DNA from: Linum tenue
Taxonomy: Eukaryota > Streptophyta > Magnoliopsida > Malpighiales > Linaceae
Reading direction: 5' to 3'
Assembly: GCA_946122785.1 (NCBI GenBank)
Contig: CAMGYJ010000006.1
Span: 37,096,066-37,160,065, forward strand
Length of the DNA stretch: 64,000 bases
In this document: positions 12,251 to 24,200 of the stretch, in pieces
Layout of the letters: each line of letters opens with the position of its first letter
How positions within the stretch are numbered: the stretch's first letter is position 1
The notes under the pieces: model-generated
What the model was told of the DNA's origin: nothing
Databases searched by the model: none
Seen by the model: only the letters and a program-made list of their open reading frames with translations
Translations under genes and position numbers: made by a program

Positions 12251-13548
12251 AGTACTTGCATCTATTTAAGAGTTCAGCAGCTATTTGAGAGTAGAGAGTT
12301 CAACAGCTTACAATGGTTATGGATTTTGTTTTATTGATATATGAGTTGAGACACCTATGTTTGTGCAATATATTATTGTTATTGCTTCTTGCTTTTTTTT
12401 TAATAATTAATTAAGGAACAACAAGAATTCATCTTCCACGTTGCTTCTCACTTTTAATTGTGAAGCTTTTTATGGCTTCTCCCTTTCCATAGCAAGAGCA
12501 CGATGTTGCAGATGGGGTAGGAAGCAATTTTTATTTTTTTATTGTTATTTAGTATATATCATATGATAATGTGCATTTACTCGGTCCTCACTCGGCAATT
12601 AAGAGGGCAATTTTTCCAAGCGACCCAATTACAAAATATAATTCCGTCCCCAGAAGCCAGAAACCTCTTTCTCTCTCTACCTTTCCCTTTTTTTGCCTTA
12701 TCTGTATCCCGATAGAATCCCTAGTTCCCTACCATCTATTGTCTTATATATGGTGTTCATCCTCTGTAGCTGCCCTTCAATTTACCCATCAAAAACTAAT
12801 GATCGATTCCTTTCTAGTTGACCAGCGATGAAAATAGATAGGACAGAGTTGTCCCCGGAGGAAGGAGACGAAAATGTGCGAACGAATCACGGCACACTCC
12901 TGGGCGATTTAGCGGCAACGCTAATGCCTCTCATCACATATATTGCTAGCGGCAAAGAATCCCCCACACACCATGAGTCATGATCGCAAAAGGAAGCAGA
13001 TATGGGTTTTGCATGCTTCCTCGATCAATCAAAACCAAGGTTTCCATCTCCTTCATCACATCAACGGACACCATCTGCAATTTCCTACTGTCTGTGTAAA
13101 ATCTATTAGTCTGGAGGTAGGAACAAAGTCGTCTTAATGCATGGTAACTGATAGCTAGACCGACGACTCCGGCAAGGATGGCAACCGGCAAACTGGGAGA
13201 AAGATGACAGATCACAGAAGTAAACGGCTAGCCACGGATAGACTCTATGATGGCATGGTGAGAATTGACAGCGATGATGGTGGCAGGCGGGGGCAACAAG
13301 GAGAGAGGGACTTGTTACCGATGGACGAAAGAAAGGAGGTATTTGGGATCTCAGGATTGAGCTGAGAGAATGGTTGTTGGGCGGAACAAGCAAATCCGAT
13401 CCGCGCTCTTGCGAAAAGTGAGTTCGCGAATTTTGGACGATCTCACTAAAATTCGCGTTTCCGGCTCTAAAGCGGGAGCGGCAACCCAAACATGGCGAAT
13501 TAGGTTACATAAGTCAGGTTGGGAGACTGGAAAATTAAAGGTACTAGT
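12251..13548. other. MULE interior downstream of the transposase
   Basis: About 1.3 kb between the transposase stop codon and the right TIR has no recognisable gene. Open frames at 12,571-12,831, 12,946-13,215 and 13,106-13,489 show no known motifs. A second Mutator gene such as mudrB is not seen. Confidence 0.5.
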
Positions 13549-13750
13549 TATAAGGGTAAAAAGGACATTTCAGGATCAAGTTTTTGCTGACTCAGCATGA
13601 TTTTGCCACCTGGCAAGTAACTTAACGGAAAGATTGATGGAGGGGCTCATTTGTTATACAAGCCTATAAGGGCTTCTTTCGTTGAAAATATACTACAGGG
13701 GCTCATTTGTTATCTTTCTATAGTACAGGGGCTTGTATGCCTATTTATCC
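13549..13750 (-). repeat. MULE right terminal inverted repeat
   Basis: This is the inverted counterpart of 8340-8544, ending exactly at the 9-bp target duplication TATATTCTA (13,751-13,759). Both copies of the AACAAATGAGCCCCT word are retained (as AGGGGCTCATTTGTT). Confidence 0.88.
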
Positions 13751-13859
13751 TATATTCTATAATTAATCATGTTAAACTTAAAAAGATAAGTATTATCATA
13801 ATAAATTTGCACTTATCATATTAAAAAAAATCTTTGTCTATATGACCTAAACCTCCCAG

Positions 13860-14069
13860 TAATAAATTGACATATTGTTCACGGTAATTAACCGTGACTA
13901 ACAATTAATCACGGTAAATAAGGACTAAAAAATAAGTAAATTAGTTTTCGTGATCAAAACTATACAATCAATTGCATGAAATTTTCCTGTGACTGATTGT
14001 ATACTTCTTAGTACAGGAAAACTTCCCGTGAATAAGATCCCGTGATTAGATACCAATTTTCCTGTAGTG
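13860..14069. repeat. CACTA right subterminal repeat array
   Basis: Repeated TTCACGGTAA, CCGTGACTAA and CACGGTAAAT-type words mirror those of the left end and run into the terminal TTTTCCTGTAGTG. This supports pairing of these termini across the nested Mutator insertion. Confidence 0.65.
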
Positions 14070-14072
14070 TTG

Positions 14073-15340
14073 GGATATACCATTGCCTCGTGCATGCTTG
14101 CTTAGTTGGACGTGATTATTCATGTATATAGGAGAATCATTGATTGTTAGATCATTGATACTATAGACCATGAGTTATGGATCAATAGTCTCACACTTAA
14201 TCATGTGCTATTCTTACATCCTTTCTCTTAGTTAGCTAGGAGATTGCATGAAGCAAAAACACGCGTTAGCTGGTTATTGTTCCTTTCACATGTGGTGAAA
14301 GCTCGGTTAGGAATGCATTCATGGAAGGGATATGGTATCATAAAAGATGTTGCATTGAAGCATCTTGTTAATGAAATTGTATGCATGATCATCTAGATAA
14401 CACTAGCTAAATAATAGTTTTAATTTCAGTTTCGTTCATTCTTTATTTACTTTAGTAGAGTAGAAATTGGACCAAGTGCACCTCAACTCATAGTTTTTAC
14501 TTTAGTAGAGTAGAAATTGGACCAAGTGCACCCAAAATTTTCTGCAGCTTTAGTGACCACCCAAAATCTGTCACTAAAAGCCTGTAAAGTTCAACCACCC
14601 GAAACTGATTAGACCAATTTATAGTTTAGGGTTAGGGTTTCAATATTAGGGTTTGGGTTTTGTTTTAGGGTTTAGTGTTAGAGGTTTGGGTTTACGATTT
14701 AGTCTGGGCGGTATGAATATTTACTTTTACATGAACTGATATTATATGCGATAAATATTAGTTTGTGAAGTAATGGATATTGTGTCTTCCATCAAAACCT
14801 AACTCATAAGGCATGCAACCTACGTTAGGGTTGCCCGCCGAGAGCCCATGGGCCGAAGGCCCATGAAACACTTATAGTTTTTATGGTTTAGTGTTTAGTG
14901 ATTAGGGTTTTAGTGTTACGGTTTACGGCTTATTTTTTAGGGTTAAGTGTTTAGTTTTTAGGTTTAGTTATTAGTCTTGTGGTCGGATATTAAACTAGGT
15001 GGTGGTTGAATTTGTTTGCAATAAATGGATATTATTTTAGGTGGTTTGGCTGTTAGCTTTCGTTTGAATTGATATTAGTTAATGTTTTTGGATATTTGTT
15101 TGGGAGGTTTGGATATTCTAATGGGGCACTTTTTGTAACTATTACGATGTGATCCTTTATTTATTTAAACATCTAGCACTTTGGTAACTATTCGGATTAG
15201 TGTACAAATATCAGATATTAGTCAGTGTGTGGTGGATATTAGTCTGTTACAGTTATAATATTATTTTGGGATCATAGGATATTTTTCGGAGATGTTGGGA
15301 TATTATTCTGGATGGTGTGGATATTTGTTATGGTGAACAG
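14073..15340. other. Intergenic sequence with short duplications
   Basis: No gene is seen. An exact direct repeat of about 34 bp (TTTAGTAGAGTAGAAATTGG and following bases) occurs near 14,450 and 14,500. From 14,620 to 14,980 there are scattered 'tagggtttag' words that look telomere-like but are irregular. GGATATT words typical of the following element begin near 14,985. Confidence 0.4.
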
Positions 15341-15741
15341 ATATTAGTATGAGTGGGCCCAGATCAGTTTTGGGTGGAATTTTGGGGAAATTGGGGAAAG
15401 AAATCCCAATTTGTATCCAAAAATCAAAGTTATGGGGCAATTAATGCCCGAACCACTTTTTCTCTCTCAACTCCTCTTTCTCTCTTCTTTTTCTCTTAAT
15501 TCTCTCTTCCCCTCCGATGGAAAAGACGCCGGCGACGACCTTCATCCTTCTCTTCATCCTCCACCGTTTAGGGAAAAGTCTCCGACGATGATCGATGATG
15601 AGAGCGAGTTAGATCGTCCAGCAACGAGCTCGTCCCATGAAGAAGACGAATTTGTTGATGATCTATTAGATGGTTTGAGTCAAATACATGGTGGTGGTGT
15701 GCTTTGCTTGATGGAACAGTAGAAGAAGAAGGTGATTGTAG

Positions 15742-15745
15742 ATTG

Positions 15746-15776
<31 letters not shown>

Positions 15777-16060
15777 TGTGCTGTTGAGTTGTTAAATTCT
15801 GGTTAGGAGCATTGAATGAAATTTAATGCAGTTGGTGTGAGTATAATATTGGTCGTCCTGGGATTCTATTAAGAGCGAGTTGGATATGATTTACCTAGTG
15901 TTTGTTGGACGTAGTGTGTTGCCTCTGTTTATGTTGTGTGGATACCAGTCTGAGCCTTTTGGATATTTACTAAAGTATTGTGGATACTAGCCTGTTGGAT
16001 TATAGTATGGATACTTGTTTGGAGCCATCCGATACTATTCTTAGATTCATGAAACATGAG
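15742..16060 (+). repeat. Duplicated intron sequence, copy 1
   Basis: This part of the first transposase intron, including a (TA)n run at 15,748-15,772, is repeated in direct orientation in the second intron (16,960-17,262). Shared landmarks are the GTTGAGTTGTT start, GGTGTGAGTATAATATT, TTGTTGGACGTAGTGTGTT and GTGTGGATACCAGTCTGAGC. Confidence 0.8.
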
Positions 16061-16249
16061 CTAGCCTCCTGTTTACGGATTTTATTTAGATGTATTCTGG
16101 GTATTTTTCTTGGCGCTTTGGATACTAACATGTAATGGAAATATCTCATAGCTCACAACACTTCAGACCTAGAAGATGAGCAGGCACGGAATAACATATT
16201 TTTTCACACTAAGGACGAGTGTGTTCATTTCTACGAACGCTATGCTCAC

Positions 16250-16330
16250 AAAAAGGGTTTGGTGTTCGAGTATATTCGGAACACTTGAGAAAAAGGGTTT
16301 GGTGTTCGAGTATATTCTGTAATAGGCAAG
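16250..16330 (+). repeat. 40-bp tandem duplication in the transposase exon
   Basis: The word AAAAGGGTTTGGTGTTCGAG occurs at 16,251 and again at 16,291. Because 40 is not a multiple of three, the duplication throws the FAR1 domain out of frame and brings in a stop. Confidence 0.85.
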
Positions 16331-16959
16331 GCTCTACTAGTGAAGTCAATGTTGATAAACAGAAACAGTCTGAGGACAAGGTTGTGGAGAGAAGCCGCCC
16401 TTAAAGAAAGAGGTCTCGAATTAGGGTTGGATGCACCGCCCGTGTTCGTTTTCTATGGGATGAAAAAATGGCTGGATATGTGGTGCACAATTTCGTTGGA
16501 ACTCACTGTCATGATTTACACTCCACCGCACAGACTCACCTATTAAAGTCAAACAAGTACGTGAGTGATGCTCAAGGACTTGTTGCTGAAGCAAATTGCA
16601 ACGCCGGGATGAGTCTTAGGTCATCGTATAAGCTACTGGCTGAGTGTGCATGCGGGTATGAGAACCTGACTTTTACCAAATCTTATCAGAATAACCATTT
16701 GGACAAGAAAAGACAAAAGGATATGCCTCGTGGCGAGGCGACTTTCTTGCTTGACTACTTTGACGACCAAAAGGAGAAGTATACATGCTTCTTTTATGCT
16801 GTAGAGGTAGATTGTGAGGAGAAAGTTGACAGGGCAGATAGTAGGATGCGTGAAGAATATGCACTTTTCGGAGACTCGGTCTCTTTCGACACCACCTTCC
16901 GAACTAATAAACACTTCCGGCCATTGGGTATGTTAATCACCTAATTTCCTTATTTTTTT

Positions 16960-17262
16960 GGATTGACATATATATGTGTTTGTATTGTTGAGTTGTTGAG
17001 TTTTGGTTGGGAGTATTCAATGAAATTTAATGTTGTTGGTGTGAGTATAATATTTGTTGGTCGTCCAGAGATTCTATTACGAGCGAGTTGCATACGATTT
17101 ACCTATTGTTTGTTGGACGTAGTGTGTTACCTTTGTTTATGTTGTGTGGATACCAGTCTGAGCATGTTGGATATTTACTGAAGTATTTTAGATACTAGCC
17201 TGTTGGATTATAGTGTGGATACTTGTTTGGAGCCATCTGATACTATTTTTAGATTTATTGAT
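16960..17262 (+). repeat. Duplicated intron sequence, copy 2
   Basis: This is the direct copy of 15,742-16,060 in the second intron of the FRS-like gene. The two are roughly 85-90% alike by eye; the (TA)n run is much shorter here. Confidence 0.8.
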
Positions 17263-18395
17263 ATGAGTTAGCCTATGTTTACGATTATGCATTTTCTTTA
17301 ATGTTTGTGTTTTGCAGGGATGTTTCTAGGTTTCAATCATCACCGACAAACTTGCGTGTTTGGCGCTTGTTTGTTATATGATGAGAAAACTCCTTCTTTT
17401 GAATGGTTGTTTGAAGCATTTAGTCGGTGCATGAAGAGGGAACTCCCAGTGACCATCTTCACAGATCAGGACGCAGGTATGGTAGATGCCCTTAGAAAGG
17501 AGTGGCCTACTGTGTTTCATGCTCTTTGTACTTGGCACATCCTCATGAATGCCAAGAAACATCTTCGTAAGGACAAGGCATTTTGGAAGAAGTTCCAAAA
17601 TCATCTTGCTTGTCTTTTCTACTACGTCGACAGCGAGGCTTAGTTTCATGAGGCATGGAGAAGCATGATTGCAGATTGTTTTCTCGGAAGTGAAATTGTG
17701 GATAGCCACCAATGGATGTAATATTTGAAGAAATTTCGTCATTAATGTTGTTCCTTATATCTGATAAATCAATTCACAGCGGGGATGCAGACAATGCAAG
17801 CTAGCAAGTCATGCAATTCACAAGTGCGAATCTTCTTGAAACCGAGGCCTAATCTCGACGAGTTTTTCATCCACTTTACCTGGTACATGATGAGAATACT
17901 ACTTTTCCCTTTTTGGATATTATTTAGCACCTTATGGATATTGAACCGCGATGTGCTGGTATTGGTAAATGATGTTGTGATATAATTTTGTGTTGTTTGG
18001 ATATTTTTCTGTTTATATATGGATATCAGTATGGGCAATCAACATTTTGGTTTTCTTCATACATGCAGTTCGTTGGCTGACAAAAGGCGCAAAGAGACTG
18101 AGTCTGACTACAATGGGAAACAATCAGCCCCTTACATATTGTCGGAGAAAAGTTCGATCCTCCAACATGCTGCCAAGATCTTCACTTCTAACATATTCAC
18201 CAGGATTCAAGAGCAGTATCTGGAAATTGAAGACTATCTAATTGAGCTTGTCCCAAATACTAGAGATGATGGCTTCATTCGCTACCTTACATATAAGATG
18301 GAGGATGGTGAGTGTAGTGATGAACGTGTCACTCTTGTCGATATTTCTACGACCACATTGGTATGCGAATGTAGGATGTTTAGAACTTTCGGGGT

Positions 18396-19663
18396 GCTTC
18401 CCAACAAGCGCTTCTTTCACGTCGTGAGCCGGACGGTGGCTCTTAAGTTTCGTCCATACTAGAAGCTCCTTGAAATTGAGGTTCTCGTCGGTGAGGCAGA
18501 GTCTCAAGTCAAGAGCATGTGGTATGACAGATTATGTAGGCTCGTGTACTTGATGAATATGAAGTCTCCACCCGAGAGACCTCTTCTTTTCTTCCTCTCT
18601 CGTCTCATTGCCCCAAACCATATATGACAGCATCGACTGACACCATCGCGTCCACCAAGAGGGATCGATGTCGATGTGGGCTTGGTCTGGCAAAGAGACA
18701 CCGCAAATGGGTCCTTGCCAAGCAGCTCCTCGAAGTTTGATGGAGATATCACATGTAACTCATAGCCGGTGCAAGCCTCTTCCACCTTAACTTTGTCCTC
18801 AGCCTAGACGCCAATTGCTTCTTCAACCCCCCTTCCTTCCTCGGAATTTTATTTGCCCCTAGGAAAAGATCAAGAAATTCCTTTAATTCACTTCCGCCAT
18901 CCTGCACAACTTCTTTCTTCATCCTTTCTCGCTCTTCTTCTTCTAGCACGGATTGGAGAGCAAGTTGCCAAGCAATTTCCTTCATGACATCATCTTGCAT
19001 GTCCTCACTCATGCCCGCGTCTTCAAAGCTCGATGTGGGATGTGAAAAGGTGTGGTCGGCTACAATAGGACATTCATAATCATGATCATCATGAGAGCTC
19101 TTCGTGACAACTACTGTATGCTGCACGACATCCTCATGATTGACTTCTTCTTCCTCCCTCTCTGCTTGTATTGTAGCATAAAAGTTGTCTTGAGAAAACT
19201 TTGCACAAGCTTTCTCAATGACCTCTATGTGCTTCTTTATGCTCTGAAGGGTCTCCTCTGCTTCACGGGGACAGGAGAAGGCAGTTTGGGCAATGGCCTG
19301 GATATGAGGATCCATCTCGGGAAAGGATCTCTCAAGTACTCGAGCAATCTGCTCCACGAGAAGCCTCAAGTGATAGTTTGGATCTTGCTGTGGAGTGTAG
19401 CATGGCTCTGCCGGATGGCCCTTGAAGGTCGCCATGACTAACTCCAGCTCTGATGGCCCTGCTGGTTGTGGGAGGAATTCTTCTTGATAAGGAGAATGTT
19501 CTTAAAATGCCCAAGGGTCTGATTGTTCTTCATAGAAGGGTGGTTGGTACTGAAAACCGAATCCATAGTCTTCTACTCCTTGATTGCTCCATGAAATCTT
19601 GGGGTAATACCACTCGGATGGTGGTTGATACCCCCAGTGGTTAGAGAAGCCATGGGGATCCAT
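18396..19663 (-). pseudogene. Gypsy internal ORF of the MDPxGF type
   Basis: The frame starts at ATG 19,663 (MDPHGFSNHWGYQPP), just inside the primer-binding site, and is homologous to the first ORF of element B (MDPNGFYNRWGYPQP at 43,674). A TAA near 19,500 interrupts it; 18,749-19,435 then stays open for 228 codons with an acidic, Glu-rich middle. There is no retropepsin, reverse transcriptase or integrase motif. The place and start suggest a gag-like or accessory protein of this gypsy group, function unknown. Confidence 0.6.
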
Positions 19664-19773
19664 GTTTCAGATCTGCACCAACAAAAACATAACACCCAAG
19701 TGAAAAGCAAGGGTGGAAAAGAAAATAAAAACGCTAAAGTAACAAACTTCTGCCTTTCTTAATAATCTAGAAA

Positions 19774-19792
19774 GTCCCCGGCAACGGCGCCA
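19774..19792 (-). other. Gypsy primer-binding site (G1)
   Basis: The minus strand reads TGGCGCCGTTGCCGGGGAC directly inside the LTR, the same site as in element B. This is the tRNA primer site typical of plant Athila/Tat elements. Confidence 0.9.
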
Positions 19793-19798
19793 AAAACT

Positions 19799-21227
19799 TG
19801 ACTCGCAAAAACACAACTCCTTACAATGGCCAAGTGTAACCAATGAAAGGGACTGCAGTATAGTGACACAAGTAATAAATATCAAATCCACGGGTCTCTA
19901 GAGTTACTATTACTCCGCTTCAGTTCATTATCTAGCAAACTAGATTAAGGATTGATTTACTAAACTACATTACTAACTACTCTACTAATTACAGGTTGAG
20001 AACTCACTTAGGTATGATTCCCCCTAGCTCCTTAATTAGGTTTAAGTTGTAATTCCTTTTGGTTGTTTTACTATTGATTAAACTGCGGAAGATTCTAAAT
20101 TAGCTTGGAATCTCTTAAGCTGACCAAGCCTTGTTAGACAGAATACCTGGCTGGCGACTAGCCTTCACCAGAATAGATTGCTAAGGCGATTCACACAGAT
20201 CTCCACTATTGGAATGAATTCCAGTACAAAGCAGTGAATTGACTGACTCTCGCACAACCAATTCACTACTATCAATCAACAAAACTCTCTTAACCTAATA
20301 AGATTCTATCTATCATAGGTTAAAGCAGAAATCAAGAGAATTTGATCAAGATTCAATTGACTCAATAAATCTGGACTCAATCGATTATAGTCACACAATA
20401 TATCATCCAAAACTTCATACAAGAAAGATCCTAACACATTGTACTAGGGTTCCTCAAAACCTAAGTGAAGGGAAGTTACTCCATAGAGTAGAGAGAGACT
20501 GCAGAAATCTGATCTAGATTTTCAATCTCCATCTCCAAGCTTGATACCCGAGCTCCAATGGCGAAGAAATCTTCCAAAATAGCTCCAAGAATGTTCCCAA
20601 GTCGCTCTCTCTAAGGTTCGTCCCTTGGGTGTTTGGGATCCAAAACCCAACTCTCCCCCTCTCCAAAATTCGAAATTGGGTTAAAATGTAGCTACTCGTG
20701 ATTACACAGTCAGGCCGCACGCCGTGCAACATCCATGGCTGCCCGTGCAACCAAAACGCAACGTTTGAATTAGTTCCGCGAGGGGAGTGCATGGCCATTG
20801 CATGGCCCGTGCAATCCGAGAGCATAGTCGTGCAACTTCACGTAGAATTCATCACGGCCAGAAAATAAGTTGTGCACGGCTGTGTGAATATCCAACTAGC
20901 CCGTATGAAGTCTCGATAAATCCCACACGACCAAAAGGGTCACTTGCACGGCCCGTACCGCCTTGCCCGCGCAAAAGGGTGCTGAACGGCCATGTTGCAC
21001 GGCCATGCAAAAACAGGGTCAAGTCGTGTGGATGCCTCTTCTGCGCACCAACTGTCCAAAATTTGTACAATCGACCACGAACTCGTGCCTAAGCCTTCAT
21101 TCACGTACTAGGATCTGAATATCACAAACAAGAACACCCTAGTGTGAAATCAGCCTAAAACACAAGAGACGAGGCTCAAACAGTATAAGAATAGTGGACA
21201 AAAACATGTGTAAATATTTAGTCATCA
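19799..21227 (-). repeat. LTR of gypsy element G1
   Basis: Read on the minus strand it begins TGATGACTAAATATTTACAC and ends GCGAGTCA, six bases before the primer-binding site. The U3 part (20,700-21,080) is rich in 'ttgcacggcc/gtgcaa' words, a variant of the 'gttcacggcc' words in the other gypsy LTRs here. Confidence 0.75.
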
Positions 21228-24200
21228 GATGTTTCTTTATCCTAAACCTTATGTGTTGCCCACTCGTTTGCCTCCTCAATTATGGCATTCCTTTGGAGGT
21301 TGGTTAGCCATACAAGGAGATTGGCTGCAATAGATGCTCATTGGTGCTCCACTTGCTCTTGCTTGTGCCAAGTTTGCTTGTATTCCGATGGAGTGTGACC
21401 CGCCCAGTGCTCCATGAACATGCATGTGAACACTCCTCAGTCATTGTTTTCATCTTGTTAAGGAACATCTGCAATTATGAATTCCCAATGATGCAAGGGA
21501 GCATCGATGTTGTGGTTTGCAAGGAAAGCAGTCTCATACTCTAATATATTTTCCCCATTGGACCATGATCGATCTTGGCCGCTGCGGGACTAGGTTTTTG
21601 GCTGTCTAGAAGGAAAGTCTTCTGGCTCCTTAGATCATCTGCGTAGACCCAATAGTGCAGGTTTGCATGCACAAGGAAAAAGATCTGAAACATAGAACAC
21701 AGTAGTTATCCAAGAAACCCAGAATAATATCCCTTCAACCCAGAAAAGTATCCAATAATAACATTTGAGATATTCACCTCCTCATATCCAGACAACACAG
21801 AATAGTATCCATACAATTTAGGAAAAGATCTGAAACATAGAACACATAGGTAGTTATCCAAGAAACCCAGAATAATATCCCTTCAACCAAGAAAAGTATC
21901 CAATAATAACATTTGTGATATTCACAAGCAAATATCCATACAACACATAATAGTATCCATACAATTCATAAATGTATCAGGACATAACACACTCAGTTAA
22001 TCTCTTAGACAAATATCCAATAAACCCGGACTAATACCTGCACACTGCATATAAGTATCAAGACATAACAGAATAAGGATTCACTTACATATTCTAATTT
22101 ATCAAATATGATCCAATCGACTCTCTTCTTGTTCGTGGGCACTTTCTTCAGAGCATCTTCAACGGAAAGTTGCTATTTAAAAAGGAAATTAAAAACCGAT
22201 TAGTTACTGGGTATCTAAATATTGTGAGGTGTGAGTGAAGAGCACACTTACACCAAAGCTGAACAGGAAGATAAATCTCTTCACCACTCCATTGGTAAGT
22301 GCTTTGTCGTTCAAGAAATGATAATAAGCATCAATTACTTAGGTATTGACCCACTCTGTCCGCTTTAATGTCAACAGGTGGAGACGTGCGAGTTTAAGGG
22401 AATGAGTCTGCACCACATAGCATATTGAATAAGGGGTACTGAAGATGAACTCAACCACAGGACGAGCCACCTGGTCGAGCATCATCGACACATCCTTCGA
22501 CAAAACATATACTAATGAGGCCACATATGGGTTCTTCTTCGATCTCTCAAACTCTATGGTCTTTAGTGTTGCAAGTCATTCCTCGGGTGTGTAGTTGTAC
22601 AGACGGTCTTCTTCCTTGATATTCCTAGCCCTCTCATGCGTGATAATCACATATGGACTCCCCTTAGCGCTCTTGCAAGCCGCTTCTACCAGCTCCTCGT
22701 ATGTCGGCAACATTCCCATCTGTGCATGTGGATCCACCGGCACTACATCATTCGTCTCCACTAATGCCTCTATAGGTGTCTCCAGCACATCATGAGTGGT
22801 TGGCGCCACCACCTCATGAGTAGTTGTATGTAGAACTTCCTCCCTTGTAGGTGGTTCCTCTATATCAGCAGTAGCAGCAGTAGCAACCTCATGAACTATC
22901 TGCATAATCTCCTCAAATGTTGTATCTGGGTCTGTATAGTGGATCACCATAGGGACCGTCAGCTCCAACACCTGCTCTACACTGTCCACCTGTCTCTCTA
23001 TAGAAGGCTGGATCACCTCCTCATCCAGTTTCTCTCCAGTATTCTCTGCTTGTTTCTCCACCACTGCCTCACTAATCTTCTCTCCAATATTCCCCACTTG
23101 TGCTCGACCTCTCCTTCTCTAGAGGATGCTCATCCATTTCCACTTCAGCTCCAGTATTCTCCACTTGATCTTCCACCACCGCTGTTCTAAGTTGATCTAG
23201 CACCTTCTCAACAGTATTCTCCAAAGGACGGCTTCTGGAGTCCATGACCTTGAACCTGTCATGGTCTTCCATCATATCTATCATATGTCCCAAAGTTGTG
23301 GCAAAGTCCAGCAATTTGTCCAAATGTCGGTCAATCCCAGCACCTAGCACCTTAGGCTGGAAGACAAACAGGGAGTTTGCGCAAATTAAAAACTATCAAC
23401 ATCCATGTATCTAGAATAATATCCAAAATGCTGGTACAAGTATCCAATTTTTCCAGAATAATATCCATACATGAACGAGAATTAAGATTCGCAAATTAAA
23501 AACTACCAACATCCATGTATCCAGACTGCGCCAACAAATTTTCAAGTTTTCCAACATAATATCCACATATAACAAACATAATTTCATGCAAATATCCAAA
23601 TGCAAATAAATAATATCCAAACCTCACAAACTAGTATTCATAACTGAAAAAACAAGCTGATATCCAAATGAAACCTACTAATATTCCAGAACGATAAACT
23701 AAAATCCAACTAATATTCAAAGTCATTCCAACATGGCAACGGTAAAATCCCCGTCAGAAAAGGTACAACCCCGAAAAAGAACGAAAATAGTAGATCAAAT
23801 TCACTCTTGCTGTTCCAAATTCTCGACAATCGTTTGGACCTTCTCCCTTCGAGCCACCCACTTTTCAATCATGCTCTTAGTTATTTCCTTCAATCACTTA
23901 AGCTACACATATGTTGTGAATGTTTAGGTTACTATATGAATCCAAGTCTACCAATGCACTATCTTAAGTAGGGAAGAAAAATTCATTTTACCTGGTCTAG
24001 CTGAAGGCTAGTCAAATCTTCTGTCTCCCACCATTCCGTGGTGGGCATCGTTGCATGAGCTGGAGGAGGAGCTGAATTGCTCGTCACTACTACACTAGTG
24101 CCCCCAATAGCCGTTGGGTTCTGAAGCTGGTTGCGAGAGGCGATTTCTTCCTACTCAGCAAAGCGGCACCTAGGTCATATCTTCCCCCCCCCCCCTCAAG

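Larger units (their letters stand above)
8340..13750 (+). mobile_element. Mutator-like element (MULE) with long TIRs
   Basis: The two ends are terminal inverted repeats of about 200 bp (8340-8544 and 13,549-13,750), roughly 85% identical by eye, both beginning GGAT(T/A)AATAGGCATACAAG. The flanks are a perfect 9-bp target duplication, TATATTCTA at 8331-8339 and 13,751-13,759, the size expected for Mutator elements. Inside is one MURA-type transposase gene in plus orientation (9216-12,250). The element is inserted in the CACTA element. Confidence 0.93.
2694..14069. mobile_element. CACTA (En/Spm-type) transposon with nested insertions
   Basis: The left end reads CACTACAAGAAAA and the right end is its near inverted complement TTTTCCTGTAGTG, the hallmark termini of CACTA elements. 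The flanks carry the expected 3-bp target duplication, TTG at 2691-2693 and 14,070-14,072. Both subterminal regions (2740-2990 and 13,860-14,050) hold many copies of a CCGTGACTA/TAGTCACGG-type word in both orientations, as in known subterminal transposase-binding arrays. No CACTA transposase is visible, so the copy is probably non-autonomous. Without the nested Mutator element (8340-13,750 plus one target duplication) it would be about 6 kb. Confidence 0.85.
15588..18395 (+). pseudogene. FAR1/FRS-like MULE transposase, decayed and truncated
   Basis: The probable first exon begins at ATG 15,588 (MIDDESELD..., acidic). A second (about 16,155-16,928) gives a FAR1 DNA-binding region (FFHTKDECVHFYERYAHKKG, then GYVVHNFVGTHCHDLHS) and the core start with SFDTTF. 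The third (about 17,318-17,730) reads GMFLGFNHHRQT, FTDQD (second catalytic Asp) and ALCTWHI. A last piece (18,068-18,395) reaches the first half of a SWIM finger (VCECRMF). Defects: a 40-bp tandem duplication at 16,250-16,330 breaks the frame, TAG stands at 17,641, and the C-terminal half of the SWIM finger is replaced by gypsy DNA. FAR1-type proteins descend from such transposases, but the partner Ulp1 gene and repeat-built introns favour a transposon over a host FRS gene. Confidence 0.75.
18396..21227 (-). mobile_element. Truncated Athila-like gypsy element (G1)
   Basis: On the minus strand this is a 5' LTR (21,227-19,799), a primer-binding site (19,792-19,774) and about 1.4 kb of internal DNA. 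The internal DNA ends where it meets the FRS-like pseudogene. The internal part matches that of element B (43.7-45.1 kb), including the late block near 18,400-18,520 that corresponds to 44,970-45,110. The 3' end and second LTR are missing. Confidence 0.8.

Noticed and set aside
14610..14960. Telomere-like AGGGTTTAG words
   Set aside because: They are irregular and scattered, not a head-to-tail array, so an interstitial telomere is not supported.
15411..15722. 103-codon frame from 15,411 as the transposase start
   Set aside because: The first part is CT-rich leader sequence (Leu/Ser run). The acidic start at ATG 15,588 is more like the N-terminus of FRS-type proteins.
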